The notes under the pieces are model-generated. The model worked only from the letters and a program-made list of their open reading frames with translations, did not search any database and was not told where the DNA came from. Positions 9,401 through 18,900 of a stretch of 64,000 bases of DNA are shown here, piece by piece (within the stretch, counting starts at the first letter, position 1; each line of letters begins with the position of its first letter). The stretch comes from a virus: positions 1 through 64,000 of the IMG/VR virus record IMGVR_UViG_3300018426_001942; one strand, 5' to 3'. The position numbers and the translations under genes are program-made.

Positions 9401-12374
9401 TAGATTCTTTACAGTTGACCAAGGTACTGGTACAGTTACATTTGCTGCAAGTATTGCACTTTCAGATGTTGACGGTATTGGATTTAAACGTGGTGTTGTT
9501 GTTACTGAATTCTCAACAGACAATGCAATGAGTGACAATGCTAACGATACTGTTCCGGTTGAAAGTGCTGTTAGAGGATATGTAAACAGACGCTTAGGTT
9601 ACGATCAACAAGGTAATGCTGTAACAAATCCATTAGGACCAAGTGTTCTACAGCAAAATGGTAGTGTTCCTTTAACAGGTAACTTACAAGCAAACTCAAA
9701 TACTATTACAGGTATTGCTCCTGTTGATCTTACACTTACAGCAGGCACAACCGCTGTAAACAAAGACTATGTAGATAGCAGAGCTGAAGGTGTTAAGAAG
9801 TTTAAAGACTTGCGTGACACATCAATTGGTGGCGGACAAGCAGGTGATATTTTAGGTTTAACTGGACACTACAGTATTTGGCTTGATGCTAATAGCATTA
9901 ACAATAAATCAGAGTTTGTAGCAGGCAGAGTTTTAACAAACAGTGGCGGTACAACAAACTATGGTACAATAAGCGGTTATGATGACGAAGTTTATGATAA
10001 CGGTTTAGGTGATGTATATATTGTTTACTTTGATGCTGGACCAGATATTGCTACACTATCAGAATTTAATTTAGGATTTAATGGTACTACAATAGCAGGT
10101 TTAAAGAGTGGTGCACCAGCAATTTACTCTAAACCAGACGGCGGCGTTGTTGGCGGAAATGCAAAATATATAAACGGCCCATTCCAAGATATAATTAACA
10201 TATCTGAAGAGCCTTTTGTAAATGCTACGCCAGTAAGTGACATCAGTTTAAGCACACGTCGATTAGATAATGACGATGCTGTTCCTAGCACACCGTCAAA
10301 TCCTACAGCATACTATAATATGCAAATTAATCCAGGTGTGATTCTAAATGCTGACGTAAATGATAGTGCAGGCATAGTTCAATCTAAACTGGATATGCAA
10401 GAATCAGATACTTTTGTAACAACAGCAGACGATCAAATAACAATTCCAGCAACAGAAGTTGTGGTTGGATTTAATTACGAAATTATTCTTCAAGGCACTA
10501 CAGACTTTACAACATTAGGTGCTAGTGCAAGCACAGCAGGAACTACATTTACAGCAACCGTAAGTAATCCTAATATAACAGGTGGCGGTACTGTTAAAAG
10601 ATTACAAAGCAATATTGTTGTTAAAGATCTAGCAGACGATACAGATGCAAACAACCAAGCAACACTAGGATTGTCAAGTTTTGATGGTGCAAATTTTAAA
10701 GTTACAAGAGGACATGTACAACTTAAAGATAACGGGATACCTAAGACAAAGATAGAACAAATTGCTACACAAACTGTGCTAGGTAACTCAACAGCAAACA
10801 CAGCTAACGTTGCAGAAGTGACATTTGAGACAGTAGTTAATGACGGTAAAGGTATACAACATGGTGACTTTTCAACCACAGCGATAGACGCTGAGGCTGG
10901 TCAAGAAGTTATGCTTAGAACAGATAGCACAGCAGACGCTGAGCTATATGCTGTAACCACAACAACTACTACAGGTGAAGCAAGTAAAATTGTTTCTACA
11001 GATACTGGCGGTAATATAGATGCACAAGGTTATAAATTAAACAACTACACAATCATAACACAATCAGGTTCAGGCAGTGATGGCGTACTTACTGTTAAAT
11101 CAATACAGACAGGGGTAGGTATAACTGTAGCAGGTGGTAGTGCAACAGACCCAGCATACACAACTGTATATGGTGATTTGAATGTTGGTAACCTAACAGA
11201 TCCAGATGGTGCTGATGCTGATTCAGATCCAGATGTATTTGATAGAAGCGCACTTCATGTATCAGCTGATACAGCATTTGATACAGCGAACAGTATAACA
11301 GGTACTGAATCAAGATTTGTTGCTTCTAAATGGATGTACACAAACTTTATCGAATCAGTAGACGAAAAAGGCGCAACATCAGCAGGTATTGCTCTAGGTT
11401 CATACAGCGGGAAAGTTGATGTAGGTAATGTTGGTATTATTGCAACTAACGGAACAGTACAGAAAACTGTTGCTTCGTTTGGTATGCTAGATAGCGACAG
11501 TGACGGAACAGTAGATACTCTTGCTATTTGGCCTGAAGATGACAACACTGTTGATATCGGTAACGCTAACTATCGTTACAAAACAATTTATGTTAAAGCT
11601 GTAAATGTAGATGGAGATATTACTTCTAGTGGTGGTACATTTGGTAATATCCAAGTAGGTGTAACCGCTGATGGTGAAATTGATACTTCGGATGGTGATC
11701 TTACACTAGACAGTACTGGCGGTACAGTTATAGTTGACGATAATCTTACAGTTGAAGGTACATCAACTCTTAAAGGTGATGTAGACATAGGCAATGCTAT
11801 AGCCAGTGACACGTTGACTGTGTCGGCAAAAGTTGACTCTAATTTTATACCAAGCGGTACATCACGTAACTTAGGAGATTCTACAGATTATTGGGCAAAT
11901 GTGTTTACAAGAAGTTTAACCACAGGTGCAAATACAACAACAGGTACTATAACTGGTGACTGGTCACTGACTTCAGGATCTAAATTACAGTCAACATATG
12001 CTGACTTGGCTGAGATGTATTCAGCAGATGCAGAGTATGAAGTAGGAACTGTGGTTGTGTTTGGTGGCGAAGCAGAAATTACACTTACTAATACTAAAGG
12101 CGACACAAGAGTTGCTGGCGTAGTAAGTGAAAATCCAGCGTTCGTAATGAACCAAGAATGTCCAGGCATTGCAACCTGCATTGCATTACAAGGAAGAGTA
12201 CCATGTAAAGTTATAGGCACTGTTAAAAAAGGTGACATGCTTGTAACTAGTGCAATTCCTGGTTACGCTATTGTTAATAACACACCAGGAGTTGGTAGTG
12301 TAATTGGTAAGGCTGTAACAACTAAAGATACTGATGACAAAGGTATTGTTGAAGTAGTAGTAGGACGAGTATAA
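3423..12374 (+). CDS. Giant virion fibre/structural protein, 2983 aa
   Basis: By far the largest gene here. The N-terminus has the NDGTGDSIRESFRKVNENF module shared with two other fibre proteins of this block. The middle contains fibre-type stretches seen in marine T4-like structural proteins, such as RVPANVSLVGDEFRR and a conserved region at about residues 1930-2060 with STCRATGHDFLDIGTGSFN and RVFFVSTDQDGFFRVGRFF. After about 2550 there are short beta-repeat units (DGDLTLDSTGGTVIVDD, NLGDSTDYWANVF). The last about 125 residues (YADLAEMYSAD, RVAGVVSENPAFVMN, ALQGRVPCKVIGTVKKGD) form a conserved C-terminal domain that resembles self-cleaving or trimerising fibre tips; that role is inference. 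No enzyme motif is evident. It begins the fibre block, directly after the HesB-like gene. Confidence 0.85.
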   Translation: MARQEVDIGIEGNDGTGDSIRESFRKVNENFQEIYAVVGKGGQITFTLLADTPDSLNPFKGDGVDAYLPIVSQDGTEIEIRKLGSDSDENPANVDTIDVSVATNGKIILKLNSITLQSDAKPVLGGPLNAAGVAIANVGTELDDVTGFNNTHGTSFSIDDIVIDKKFADKNYIRRQDPGETINVPAEPADGSSYTKVFTVSLSSAVGVGTALIPQHGLTRGSDGAAYIFNTSGTGLNWSRIDPATDTLVSSTDLDDNNQLIYGPLENGDVVYLGILDENNIGFFANPEDALLNDSVERNRRRYKLTTTDSAGLSITDGGFNEDLEGFFLSHQVMPRDSIVRRQGDTMEGPLTLHDHPGDLAGAGTPNGIADLQAVSKLYVDSQSTESSANIFVSVVGNDAQNVAPPGKEGSSLAYAYRTIGAAARKAEQIQIASPFEPGPYMQDIFTSRVINEGDPAVVELSQVTQRGYATGAGLDSRGNTKSLVDANKNFIIAEVIAWKNEQIENKATTTVGTTTVNWTDRVVNDRALELDLSIALDAALLDHVAGTLASALSTRVGVEFYNDEYGRSQNGLLKTVYAHLLEQARTITASIITNTPVTPSQTIYTQELITFGSNQPDSDDAASVTGISGNMAIQRDIVLNGVFSAETPQTGNRYELFFSNSVNGISQGKVDQGDPQNRDLRVGKVIRGKTSGAIGKIIRYFTGDDNINNPGSTDDLAELELLTPVEFTIGEKLEMGNIVNNRQITIRIETGQYFEDYPIRVPANVSLVGDEFRRVIIRPKDEVSQSPWSGTYFYRDKEFDGLTGDSDSVTGVADPNLPVDGEAYINPLTGETDGYFGRHYLYNPNLPKNVDNGGNLAITNPGQYVDAAVLIEKNKEFVIAEVIAFLDFSKDQSNQGQPGYTGYAGVVWDDQARDRYRRTIGSLCDAIAADLRAGGSINTLHIQGSIFFDGLNYTNEATPRYQSIISAADVIQNVIINNAYNNILYAAFKGSDHPTQYINTNLTGGADVAGNGNLVYDIVELIKWGNDESPNNDWNPAKRSTALDAFLMNDATILRNMTVQGHGGFMCVLDPEGQILTKSPYIQTGSSFSQSLNRQAFRGGMLVDAFCANTPVKVTSVEANGFELLVTADPGSGLSIRKPQTPCPFYINGIRYQVNDVTDYNDGGALLAPTARLILDSTSGPVSDANPDINIGWDEVELPIPGGGYAITLQTAGNRSQLGNDFTQVNDLGYGLVTINGGLSEMVSMFTYYCHTAYYAGNGGQIRSLNGSNANGVYGLVSQGSDPNEVPDNVVLKNDMVQSAKTFSAVTVLELTANLSVTAGDAIANAGSTPSASGESVFATVGKKLYLDTTSGSFTPGDSIFVNGVDSGVDIALNGVDTTGYTNVATQLSMHVYDLEHIPTNKGEIDYYHDDDPVSPLNRIGRYELANIQTMNGILVDGYTLDNTEYVFNPVARTTNVNGVVGNDESDPVTETTEAVIVISKSQQTVNGQSGIYKVNIFGTERGDHYKIGDTFTISGTQLGGVSPTHDATVTVTEINRSTVNIDNGIQTGSIRRMSISGAINIIPNFTPQRDGQVYKLNFSTSNDQFDNDGLFQDIPVNQPVDIRQNQTHLFRDIESVGSLTIRPSTAVNFDDDPLDTYRSISFGVNDSAGGLLLDDESLTGFDATYDFVQLLINDSYKNLAGSTLSVPSSSTTLGGTQGDTTIAIERLSELKDIFKLNNNFDTDAQFQTIPADDTGRDYTITYELPKVISWRGKKHIVYNYREVKVESGNHNIKTTFSEENTYAVVDLKEIEEVKLTLNDYGSWERDVFYNLAQRSVLVRQVGNTSASGKVKVAQFNENVLDLYDWSGVNFNTTGALEISIDNGATYTTMTDLATNSVNLVPTLVEIRDTNVTGVASGISQPLSQGFNSVIALRAGLQDGAPAKITIQISTCRATGHDFLDIGTGSFNQTNYPNVILGFPAREAVQDNEIQERNKGRVFFVSTDQDGFFRVGRFFTVDQGTGTVTFAASIALSDVDGIGFKRGVVVTEFSTDNAMSDNANDTVPVESAVRGYVNRRLGYDQQGNAVTNPLGPSVLQQNGSVPLTGNLQANSNTITGIAPVDLTLTAGTTAVNKDYVDSRAEGVKKFKDLRDTSIGGGQAGDILGLTGHYSIWLDANSINNKSEFVAGRVLTNSGGTTNYGTISGYDDEVYDNGLGDVYIVYFDAGPDIATLSEFNLGFNGTTIAGLKSGAPAIYSKPDGGVVGGNAKYINGPFQDIINISEEPFVNATPVSDISLSTRRLDNDDAVPSTPSNPTAYYNMQINPGVILNADVNDSAGIVQSKLDMQESDTFVTTADDQITIPATEVVVGFNYEIILQGTTDFTTLGASASTAGTTFTATVSNPNITGGGTVKRLQSNIVVKDLADDTDANNQATLGLSSFDGANFKVTRGHVQLKDNGIPKTKIEQIATQTVLGNSTANTANVAEVTFETVVNDGKGIQHGDFSTTAIDAEAGQEVMLRTDSTADAELYAVTTTTTTGEASKIVSTDTGGNIDAQGYKLNNYTIITQSGSGSDGVLTVKSIQTGVGITVAGGSATDPAYTTVYGDLNVGNLTDPDGADADSDPDVFDRSALHVSADTAFDTANSITGTESRFVASKWMYTNFIESVDEKGATSAGIALGSYSGKVDVGNVGIIATNGTVQKTVASFGMLDSDSDGTVDTLAIWPEDDNTVDIGNANYRYKTIYVKAVNVDGDITSSGGTFGNIQVGVTADGEIDTSDGDLTLDSTGGTVIVDDNLTVEGTSTLKGDVDIGNAIASDTLTVSAKVDSNFIPSGTSRNLGDSTDYWANVFTRSLTTGANTTTGTITGDWSLTSGSKLQSTYADLAEMYSADAEYEVGTVVVFGGEAEITLTNTKGDTRVAGVVSENPAFVMNQECPGIATCIALQGRVPCKVIGTVKKGDMLVTSAIPGYAIVNNTPGVGSVIGKAVTTKDTDDKGIVEVVVGRV

Positions 12375-12526
12375 TGGAAAAGAAACGCCCACAAGGAAAA
12401 AGTTTTACTAATGAAAATGGAAGACGATTAACAGTGATCGCCAATCGTGGTCCTAGATTACAAGTAAAGGTCATTGGAGATCCTAAAGGAAAAGCCGATG
12501 AAGCACTTAAAAAAATTAGGCGATAA
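12374..12526 (+). CDS. Small basic protein, 50 aa
   Basis: The start overlaps the stop of the giant fibre gene (TAATG). It encodes a lysine/arginine-rich 50-residue peptide (MEKKRPQGKSFTNENGRRL...). The stop overlaps a GATAAATA word that precedes the next gene. It is a translationally coupled small gene; no family recognised. Confidence 0.5.
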   Translation: MEKKRPQGKSFTNENGRRLTVIANRGPRLQVKVIGDPKGKADEALKKIRR

Positions 12527-12529
12527 ATA
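12522..12529 (+). promoter_or_regulatory. Candidate late promoter GATAAATA
   Basis: Ends 19 nt before the ATG at 12549, with an AGGATAAG-type ribosome site between. Confidence 0.6.
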
Positions 12530-12548
12530 TAGTAAATAGGATAAGCAA

Positions 12549-15500
12549 ATGGCCAATAGATTTCCACTAGTAATAGACACAACATCAGGTAACCAGTTTA
12601 GAGAATTACCAGACGGAGATAATCTATTACTTACAAATAGTAGCATTGTAAATGCTTTAGATATTACAGCATTAGGAACAGTTACAGCAAGCCAATTAGT
12701 TGTTGATGGTACAGTATTTAGAAACGACTATAACGACCTGCAGAATCTTCCAACAATACCAACTAGTATACTACAACTAGGAATTGGGGACGGAACATCA
12801 GGACAGTTTTTAACTACAAATGGCACAGGAACTATTAGTTTCCAAAACATTCCTACACAAGATCCTACCATGGGTGGGGATTTACAAGGCTCTGCAAGTA
12901 ATGCACAAATTAAAGCAAATACAATTGGCATAGACGAATTAGATGTTGATGACGGAACTATTGGCCAAGTTCTTGCTACAGACGGTTCAGGCAATTTACA
13001 ATTTATTGACATGTCCGGCGGCGGTGGCGGCGGTGGCGCTACTAGCTTTTTAGGGCTATCAGGACAAATTGGATTATCGCAAATTGATGATGATTTTATT
13101 ACTCCTGAAAAATTAAAAGATAACGGCCAAACACCTACACCAGGACAATACTTAACAGTAGCAGCTGGTGGTGACTTTGAATACTTAGATATTCCTACAA
13201 CTAATCCACAATGGGACGATGTACAAAATAAACCTACTATTCCTGCTACACTTACTGATTTAGGTATTTCAGAAGGTAACGATGGCGATGTTTTAAAAAC
13301 AGACGGCGCTGGAACTTATACATTTACAGCATTTAATTCTATTGAAAATATAGAGTTTAGTGGAACAACAATAAGAACTGTTCCAGATAACAGCAACATT
13401 GCTATAGATCCAAAAGGCAACGGGTATGTAAATATTATTGGTACAAACGGTGTTGTAATTCCTAAGGGTACTTCTGCACAAAGGGCGCCTGATGTTGCAG
13501 GTGCTATGCGTTTGAATACAGAACTAGGAATATTTGAAGGGTATGATGGTAGTAATTGGAATGGTTTAGGCGGCGTAAGATCAGTAGATGGACTAACATA
13601 TGTTAGTGCTGAACTAACTCCAAATGCAAGCGATGATACTTTAAGATTTATTACTAATAGTCAAACTAGTGCAACATTAACAGAAAGTTTACTAGATTTA
13701 AATTCAGCTGTTAGTGTAAAGATTAGAAGCACACAGTCCGCATTAGATTTTGATAGTGGTGCTCTTAGTGTTGACGGCGGTGTTAGTATTAAAGGTAACC
13801 TTATTGTTAGTGGTGCTATTACTGTAAACGAAGAATTCAATACAAGTGTAAAAGTAAATGCTACAGCATTGTCAGGCGGAACACAAACTTCAATTGTAAC
13901 TGTAAATCCAGCAGATATAGATTACTTTAATACAGGTCAAAAAATAAGAATTTTTGGTGCAAGTGCGGATAACATAGATCAAGATACTTCTAATCTTGGA
14001 ATACAGGTTAATAGAGTAGGCTTTGCTACTCCAGATGGTAGTGGTAACGAAGTTACATTTAGTTATAGAGTTGCACAAATGGATACACAATCAGGTAAGA
14101 TAAGTGCTGTATCTAGTGCTGTAGATATTACTATTGAACCGGACGAAATAAACGATTTTAACAACAACAAAAACTTACAACTAGTAGTAAGTCGTGTAAG
14201 TTCGGCACACAATATTTTAATTTATAGAAAAATTGGTTCCGAAGTTAACTATACACTTCTAAAAGTATTAGGTCCAAAAGAACTAGGAGTTGCTCTTAGC
14301 AATGTAGTATGGACAGATTATTATGACTTTGATGTTGCACCCTGGAGTAAAAGAACTACACAAGGATTGTTTACAACTGATAGTGGACTTGTGCATGTTC
14401 CACTTGTAGCATCAGCAACACCAAAACTTGGTTGGATTGATACAGAAATTACACAAATTGATCCTAATACAAATAACTTAACAGTAGCAAATAGTTTTTA
14501 TGCAAGCCAAACTAGTATAGAAGTAGTTGTTGACGATACAGAAGCTGTACAACTTGCAATAGACTCTGCTAAAGCTCAAAATAGAAATAGTTATGAGCTT
14601 GAAAATAGAACATACTTTATAAAGCGTTTAGAAATTCCAGATGGATTTACACTAAAAGGAAGTGGCGACCAAACTAGAATTATCAAGCAATATTGGTCAA
14701 CTGAAACATCAACAGGTGACAATACAATAATAAGACCTAAGTCAGGGTATACAAGTTATAGTAATATAACAATAAGAGATTTAAGAATAGATGGTAATGC
14801 ACAAAACCAATATTTGTCAACTGACACAACTTCAGAGTTTTTAAACTTTGCGTTTTATCTATATGGTAATGACTTACTTTACGAAAACATTGAGTTAGAT
14901 AACGTAATAGGTGGCGGCATATATGCTTACCATCCAACAATTACAAATAACTTAACAATACTTAACAGTGAAATTACAAGCGGTGGACTGACATATAGTT
15001 ATGATTATCAACCTTTATATGCAGATGAATGTAGAACTATTAAAATAGCTCATAACACATTTAGAGATTTCCCAGGACCAATAAGTGTAAGTGCTGTACA
15101 AAAAGGTATAGTTTCTCCGAACATTGTTGATAATTGCGGAGAAGGAATATTTGCATATGGTGCAACCAAGATAGTACTTTCACCAAACGTATTATTAGGT
15201 CCAGCAGGCGAATTTATTGCTAATCCAGATGTACTTAATTCAGAGTATGATAGTGTCAACATAACTTTAGAACCAAATATAGACTTTAACAGTCCTGCAT
15301 ACGTCTATCAAGAAAACGGCGCATTTTTTGACTTTACAGCAAATCAAGGTAGCCTTACAGGACTTATAAATGAACTAACCAAAGTGAATAACGTAGAAGA
15401 GCTTGTTATTCCAGGTGGATCTAATCCGGATTACAGCCAAACACTAGGAGGAGAAGATTACATATCATTCACTACCCCAGGCGATGCTAACGGCAATTTC

Positions 15501-15905
15501 CAATTTAGAATAGTAACAGGAAAGGTAAATGACTTACTAAGTAGAGCAGGTTATTCAACTTTACTTGCAAGTAATCCTAACTCACAGGGACTAGTATATA
15601 GAATAGTTGCAACAGAATATGTACCAACTAAAACTATTGTAGGGTTGGGTAGCACAGATGGTAATAACGACTATGTTCTTCCACTAGATAGTGTAGACGG
15701 TCTAAATGTAAGCGATGTGGTCCGCTTAGTGAACCACAGTACAACTCCTGCATCAGGAGGATTGAACGGAACCATAAATTCAATAAATACGATAAGCAAT
15801 ACTATAACAATTGATTTTGGTGTAACCACAATTCAAACGCCGGCGAGTTCCGGACAAGTTGCACTACAAAATAATTTCGTAGTAGCCAAAGGGAAAATTA
15901 ACTAA
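12549..15905 (+). CDS. Tail fibre-like protein with beta-helix domain
   Basis: An 1118-residue structural protein. The first about 330 residues carry repeated fibre units of the type GQVLATDGSGNLQF, plus a glycine stretch (SGGGGGGGATS) that probably acts as a flexible joint. Residues about 650-880 look like a right-handed parallel beta-helix of the pectate-lyase/tailspike kind: AIDSAKAQNRNSYELENRTY, then GFTLKGSGDQTRI and many N-rich, beta-turn repeats. Such domains bind or cut polysaccharide. I see no clear catalytic set, so binding is the safer call. The stop overlaps the next start (TAATG), so it is co-translated with the next fibre gene. Confidence 0.8.
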   Translation: MANRFPLVIDTTSGNQFRELPDGDNLLLTNSSIVNALDITALGTVTASQLVVDGTVFRNDYNDLQNLPTIPTSILQLGIGDGTSGQFLTTNGTGTISFQNIPTQDPTMGGDLQGSASNAQIKANTIGIDELDVDDGTIGQVLATDGSGNLQFIDMSGGGGGGGATSFLGLSGQIGLSQIDDDFITPEKLKDNGQTPTPGQYLTVAAGGDFEYLDIPTTNPQWDDVQNKPTIPATLTDLGISEGNDGDVLKTDGAGTYTFTAFNSIENIEFSGTTIRTVPDNSNIAIDPKGNGYVNIIGTNGVVIPKGTSAQRAPDVAGAMRLNTELGIFEGYDGSNWNGLGGVRSVDGLTYVSAELTPNASDDTLRFITNSQTSATLTESLLDLNSAVSVKIRSTQSALDFDSGALSVDGGVSIKGNLIVSGAITVNEEFNTSVKVNATALSGGTQTSIVTVNPADIDYFNTGQKIRIFGASADNIDQDTSNLGIQVNRVGFATPDGSGNEVTFSYRVAQMDTQSGKISAVSSAVDITIEPDEINDFNNNKNLQLVVSRVSSAHNILIYRKIGSEVNYTLLKVLGPKELGVALSNVVWTDYYDFDVAPWSKRTTQGLFTTDSGLVHVPLVASATPKLGWIDTEITQIDPNTNNLTVANSFYASQTSIEVVVDDTEAVQLAIDSAKAQNRNSYELENRTYFIKRLEIPDGFTLKGSGDQTRIIKQYWSTETSTGDNTIIRPKSGYTSYSNITIRDLRIDGNAQNQYLSTDTTSEFLNFAFYLYGNDLLYENIELDNVIGGGIYAYHPTITNNLTILNSEITSGGLTYSYDYQPLYADECRTIKIAHNTFRDFPGPISVSAVQKGIVSPNIVDNCGEGIFAYGATKIVLSPNVLLGPAGEFIANPDVLNSEYDSVNITLEPNIDFNSPAYVYQENGAFFDFTANQGSLTGLINELTKVNNVEELVIPGGSNPDYSQTLGGEDYISFTTPGDANGNFQFRIVTGKVNDLLSRAGYSTLLASNPNSQGLVYRIVATEYVPTKTIVGLGSTDGNNDYVLPLDSVDGLNVSDVVRLVNHSTTPASGGLNGTINSINTISNTITIDFGVTTIQTPASSGQVALQNNFVVAKGKIN

Positions 15906-18900
15906 TGTCAAGTCTAAATAACATAAACAATAATGCTTCGGTCGTAAACGTAGGTAGAACTACTCCAGTAACACCCGGCGCACAACCAGCAGCAAACAGT
16001 ATTCCGGTTGTGGTTGCTACAGATCAAACAGCAATTCCAGTCGTTGAACAGAACAAAATACAATCAGAGGTTGCACTTTCTCTACTTGGTATTCCAAGAT
16101 CAGAAGTTGCACTAGGTATATTTGCAGACGTTAACACTTACGATGTTAACCCAAGCGAATGGTCAAGTGAACCAGCAGAATATTCACAAGTTCCAAATAC
16201 AGCATCTCAATATAGTGGAATTGGCGGAGTACAAGACTGGGGTATTTTGCACTTACCAGAAGAATCAGGTGCAATGGTTACAGCACCGGCAGACGAGACA
16301 TCAGTACTAACAAGTAAAAGATTTTTTAGATATCAACCAGGACGTGTTTCTGCAGCTACATTTGGTATTAAGAGTTCATTTGCATCAGGCAATGTTGTAG
16401 GTGCAGGACAAAGACCACCAACACGTAACCCTGACGTTAAAAAATATGGTATCTTTGATAAGTTTGATGGCTACTATTGGGAAACAAGAGATACTGGTCA
16501 AGGCGACCAATTTGCTGTAGTAAGACGTACACAGTCTATTATTAGAAAAAATCCATTAGAATTTGGTAACAGTGCAGGACAGCAATTAGAAGATCATGCA
16601 CTAGGTGGTAAGGCTCCCGGACAACCAGCAAGCACATATAACCAATATCCTACAGCAACCAAATACTTGACAGCAAACAAATTTGATCTAATTGACGGAA
16701 GTGTACTAAGCAATAGTGCTGTTAAATGTCAAAGAGATTTAGGTTACTTCCTTGAAGCAATAGGAACAGACATTACACTTGGCACTAACTACGGTAGTAC
16801 ATTCCAAGGACTTGCAGAGTCAAACTCCAACGAGTATCCTTTACCAACAAGTGTTACTGATGCAATTAACAGTTCACAAACTGAAGTTAAATCATTAGCA
16901 GGTGTTGATAACACAGCAGACGCGGCTGTAGACACATGGTATAACAATTTACGTGCTATTGCTGTTGATCCTGCTACACGAGTAGACTATGCTAGTGCAA
17001 CACAGGCAGAGCAAATTGCTTTCCTAAAGGCTGTTACATTTACTAATCCAACTAGCGGCGGATCAGCAAGTAGAGAAGCTGTAAAAGATCAACTAGTTGC
17101 AAACAGAGACTTTATAGCGGCAGAAATAAATGCTTGGGTAGCAGATCAATATCCAAGTGCTAGTCACAATGTAAACAAATGTACACGAGATGTATTGTTT
17201 GTTCTAAACGCTGTTAGTTATGATATATTATATGGCGGAAACAGTGCTACATACGATGCTGGCAGGTTCTTCTTTTACGATGGGTTTAGTAAGAGCGACC
17301 AAACAGCAAACTATATTACACAAACTGTTGCAGCATATGGTAGACTTGCAGATATTATAGACGACATAGTTAAAGACGTTACTATTGTTAAAACAACAGG
17401 TAACAGTGAAACACAAGTTACAGGCAATGGTGTTGCAAACCAAACAGAAGCAGATCTAGCTGTTACATATACAAACGTAATTAAAGATGTAATTAGCGAA
17501 GGCGACATACTGTTAAGTCTTCCTGTTACAAGAACAGTTCCAGATACTTCTTGGGGTGCAGCTTCAATGACAGCGGCACAAGCGGCTATTACAGCTGCTA
17601 CACAAACAATAGTAGAAACTGTGGCTCCAGTAACATTTACAGGAGATGATTTAAAATGTAAGAGAGATTTAGAATTTGCGCTAGATGCTTACATTAACGA
17701 TTTAAGATGGGGCGGTGATGGACATATAATTGCAAACGCGGCAACCTATAATACAGCATTACTTACAGACGCAGAGCGTGAGGGAGAAACTCACTATTAT
17801 TTCAGAAATAAGCTAAGAGAAAAATTAGCAGAAATTGGCGAACTAGATGCAAGAACTAAAATTGGTAATCTTGCTAAATTCCAAATACAGGCTGTGACAG
17901 CAAATGGTTCAGGTGCATACCCTGCACAACAAGGACCAGATGGAACAACAGGATTTATTACAAATGCACAAATTGCTAGTGCTACATATGGCCAGCGTAG
18001 TAAAATAGAAACTATATTCAGTGTATATGCACTTTACTATGGTTATCTTGTAAGTGAGAGTTTAACATATGATACAGCAACACATTTGCCTGACGGAGCA
18101 GATCCTAATGATTTCTTAAATGTATTGAAGTTTAAGTGTATTAGAGATGTTAAGTATGTTGTTAACGGATATGCAAGCGACTTACAGTTCGGTGGCAACG
18201 CAGCTACAGCATACAATGCATTTAAATATTACAGTGACGGCGCATTAAAAGTTTATTCACAAACAAATGGTGGTGTAGTTGCTGAAATTAATAGACATAC
18301 ATTTTTGAAAGATCTATTAACAGCAACAGGCACAGTAGATGTAACACGTAGTGATTCTCAAAATGTTGCTATACCAAGTTTAGCAACACGTTTTGCTTTA
18401 ACAACAGAGCAAACAGACAAGCTGAATACACTCGCTAACATTATTATAAACAACTTTACTACACAATACGCCGGTTCAGTAGATTATGGTACAGCAGGAC
18501 AGTTTGGCGATCTTGTTATTTTAAGGGATGGATTAATTATGGTGCATGCTGCAGCTTACGATCCTACACTATTAAAGCCAAGACTAAAAACACCAGCACA
18601 AATTGATACAACAAATAATACCTTTACACTTGCAGAAGGAAGTGTTATAATAGGACAGTATGTAAACTATTATGGTGATTGCCCAGAACTAGTTGATGGT
18701 AAAACATATTGGGTAAGTGAAGTAAAAGGACCTAAAGGTAATGTAATTACATTAATGGATCCTGCGGTTGCAGACTTTGATCAATTTGACGTAACACCTA
18801 GTAACAACACTCCAATTACACTAACAGGAGCAGGAACTGAACACTATATCGAAACTCCAGTTCCATTTATATTCCCAGATGCATATAATCAATCATTTGG

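Noticed and set aside
3620-12238. Many minus-strand ORFs of 60-140 codons within the giant fibre gene
   Set aside because: Antisense frames of a long open gene with low stop density; no ribosome sites and Ser/Thr/Leu-rich junk composition.
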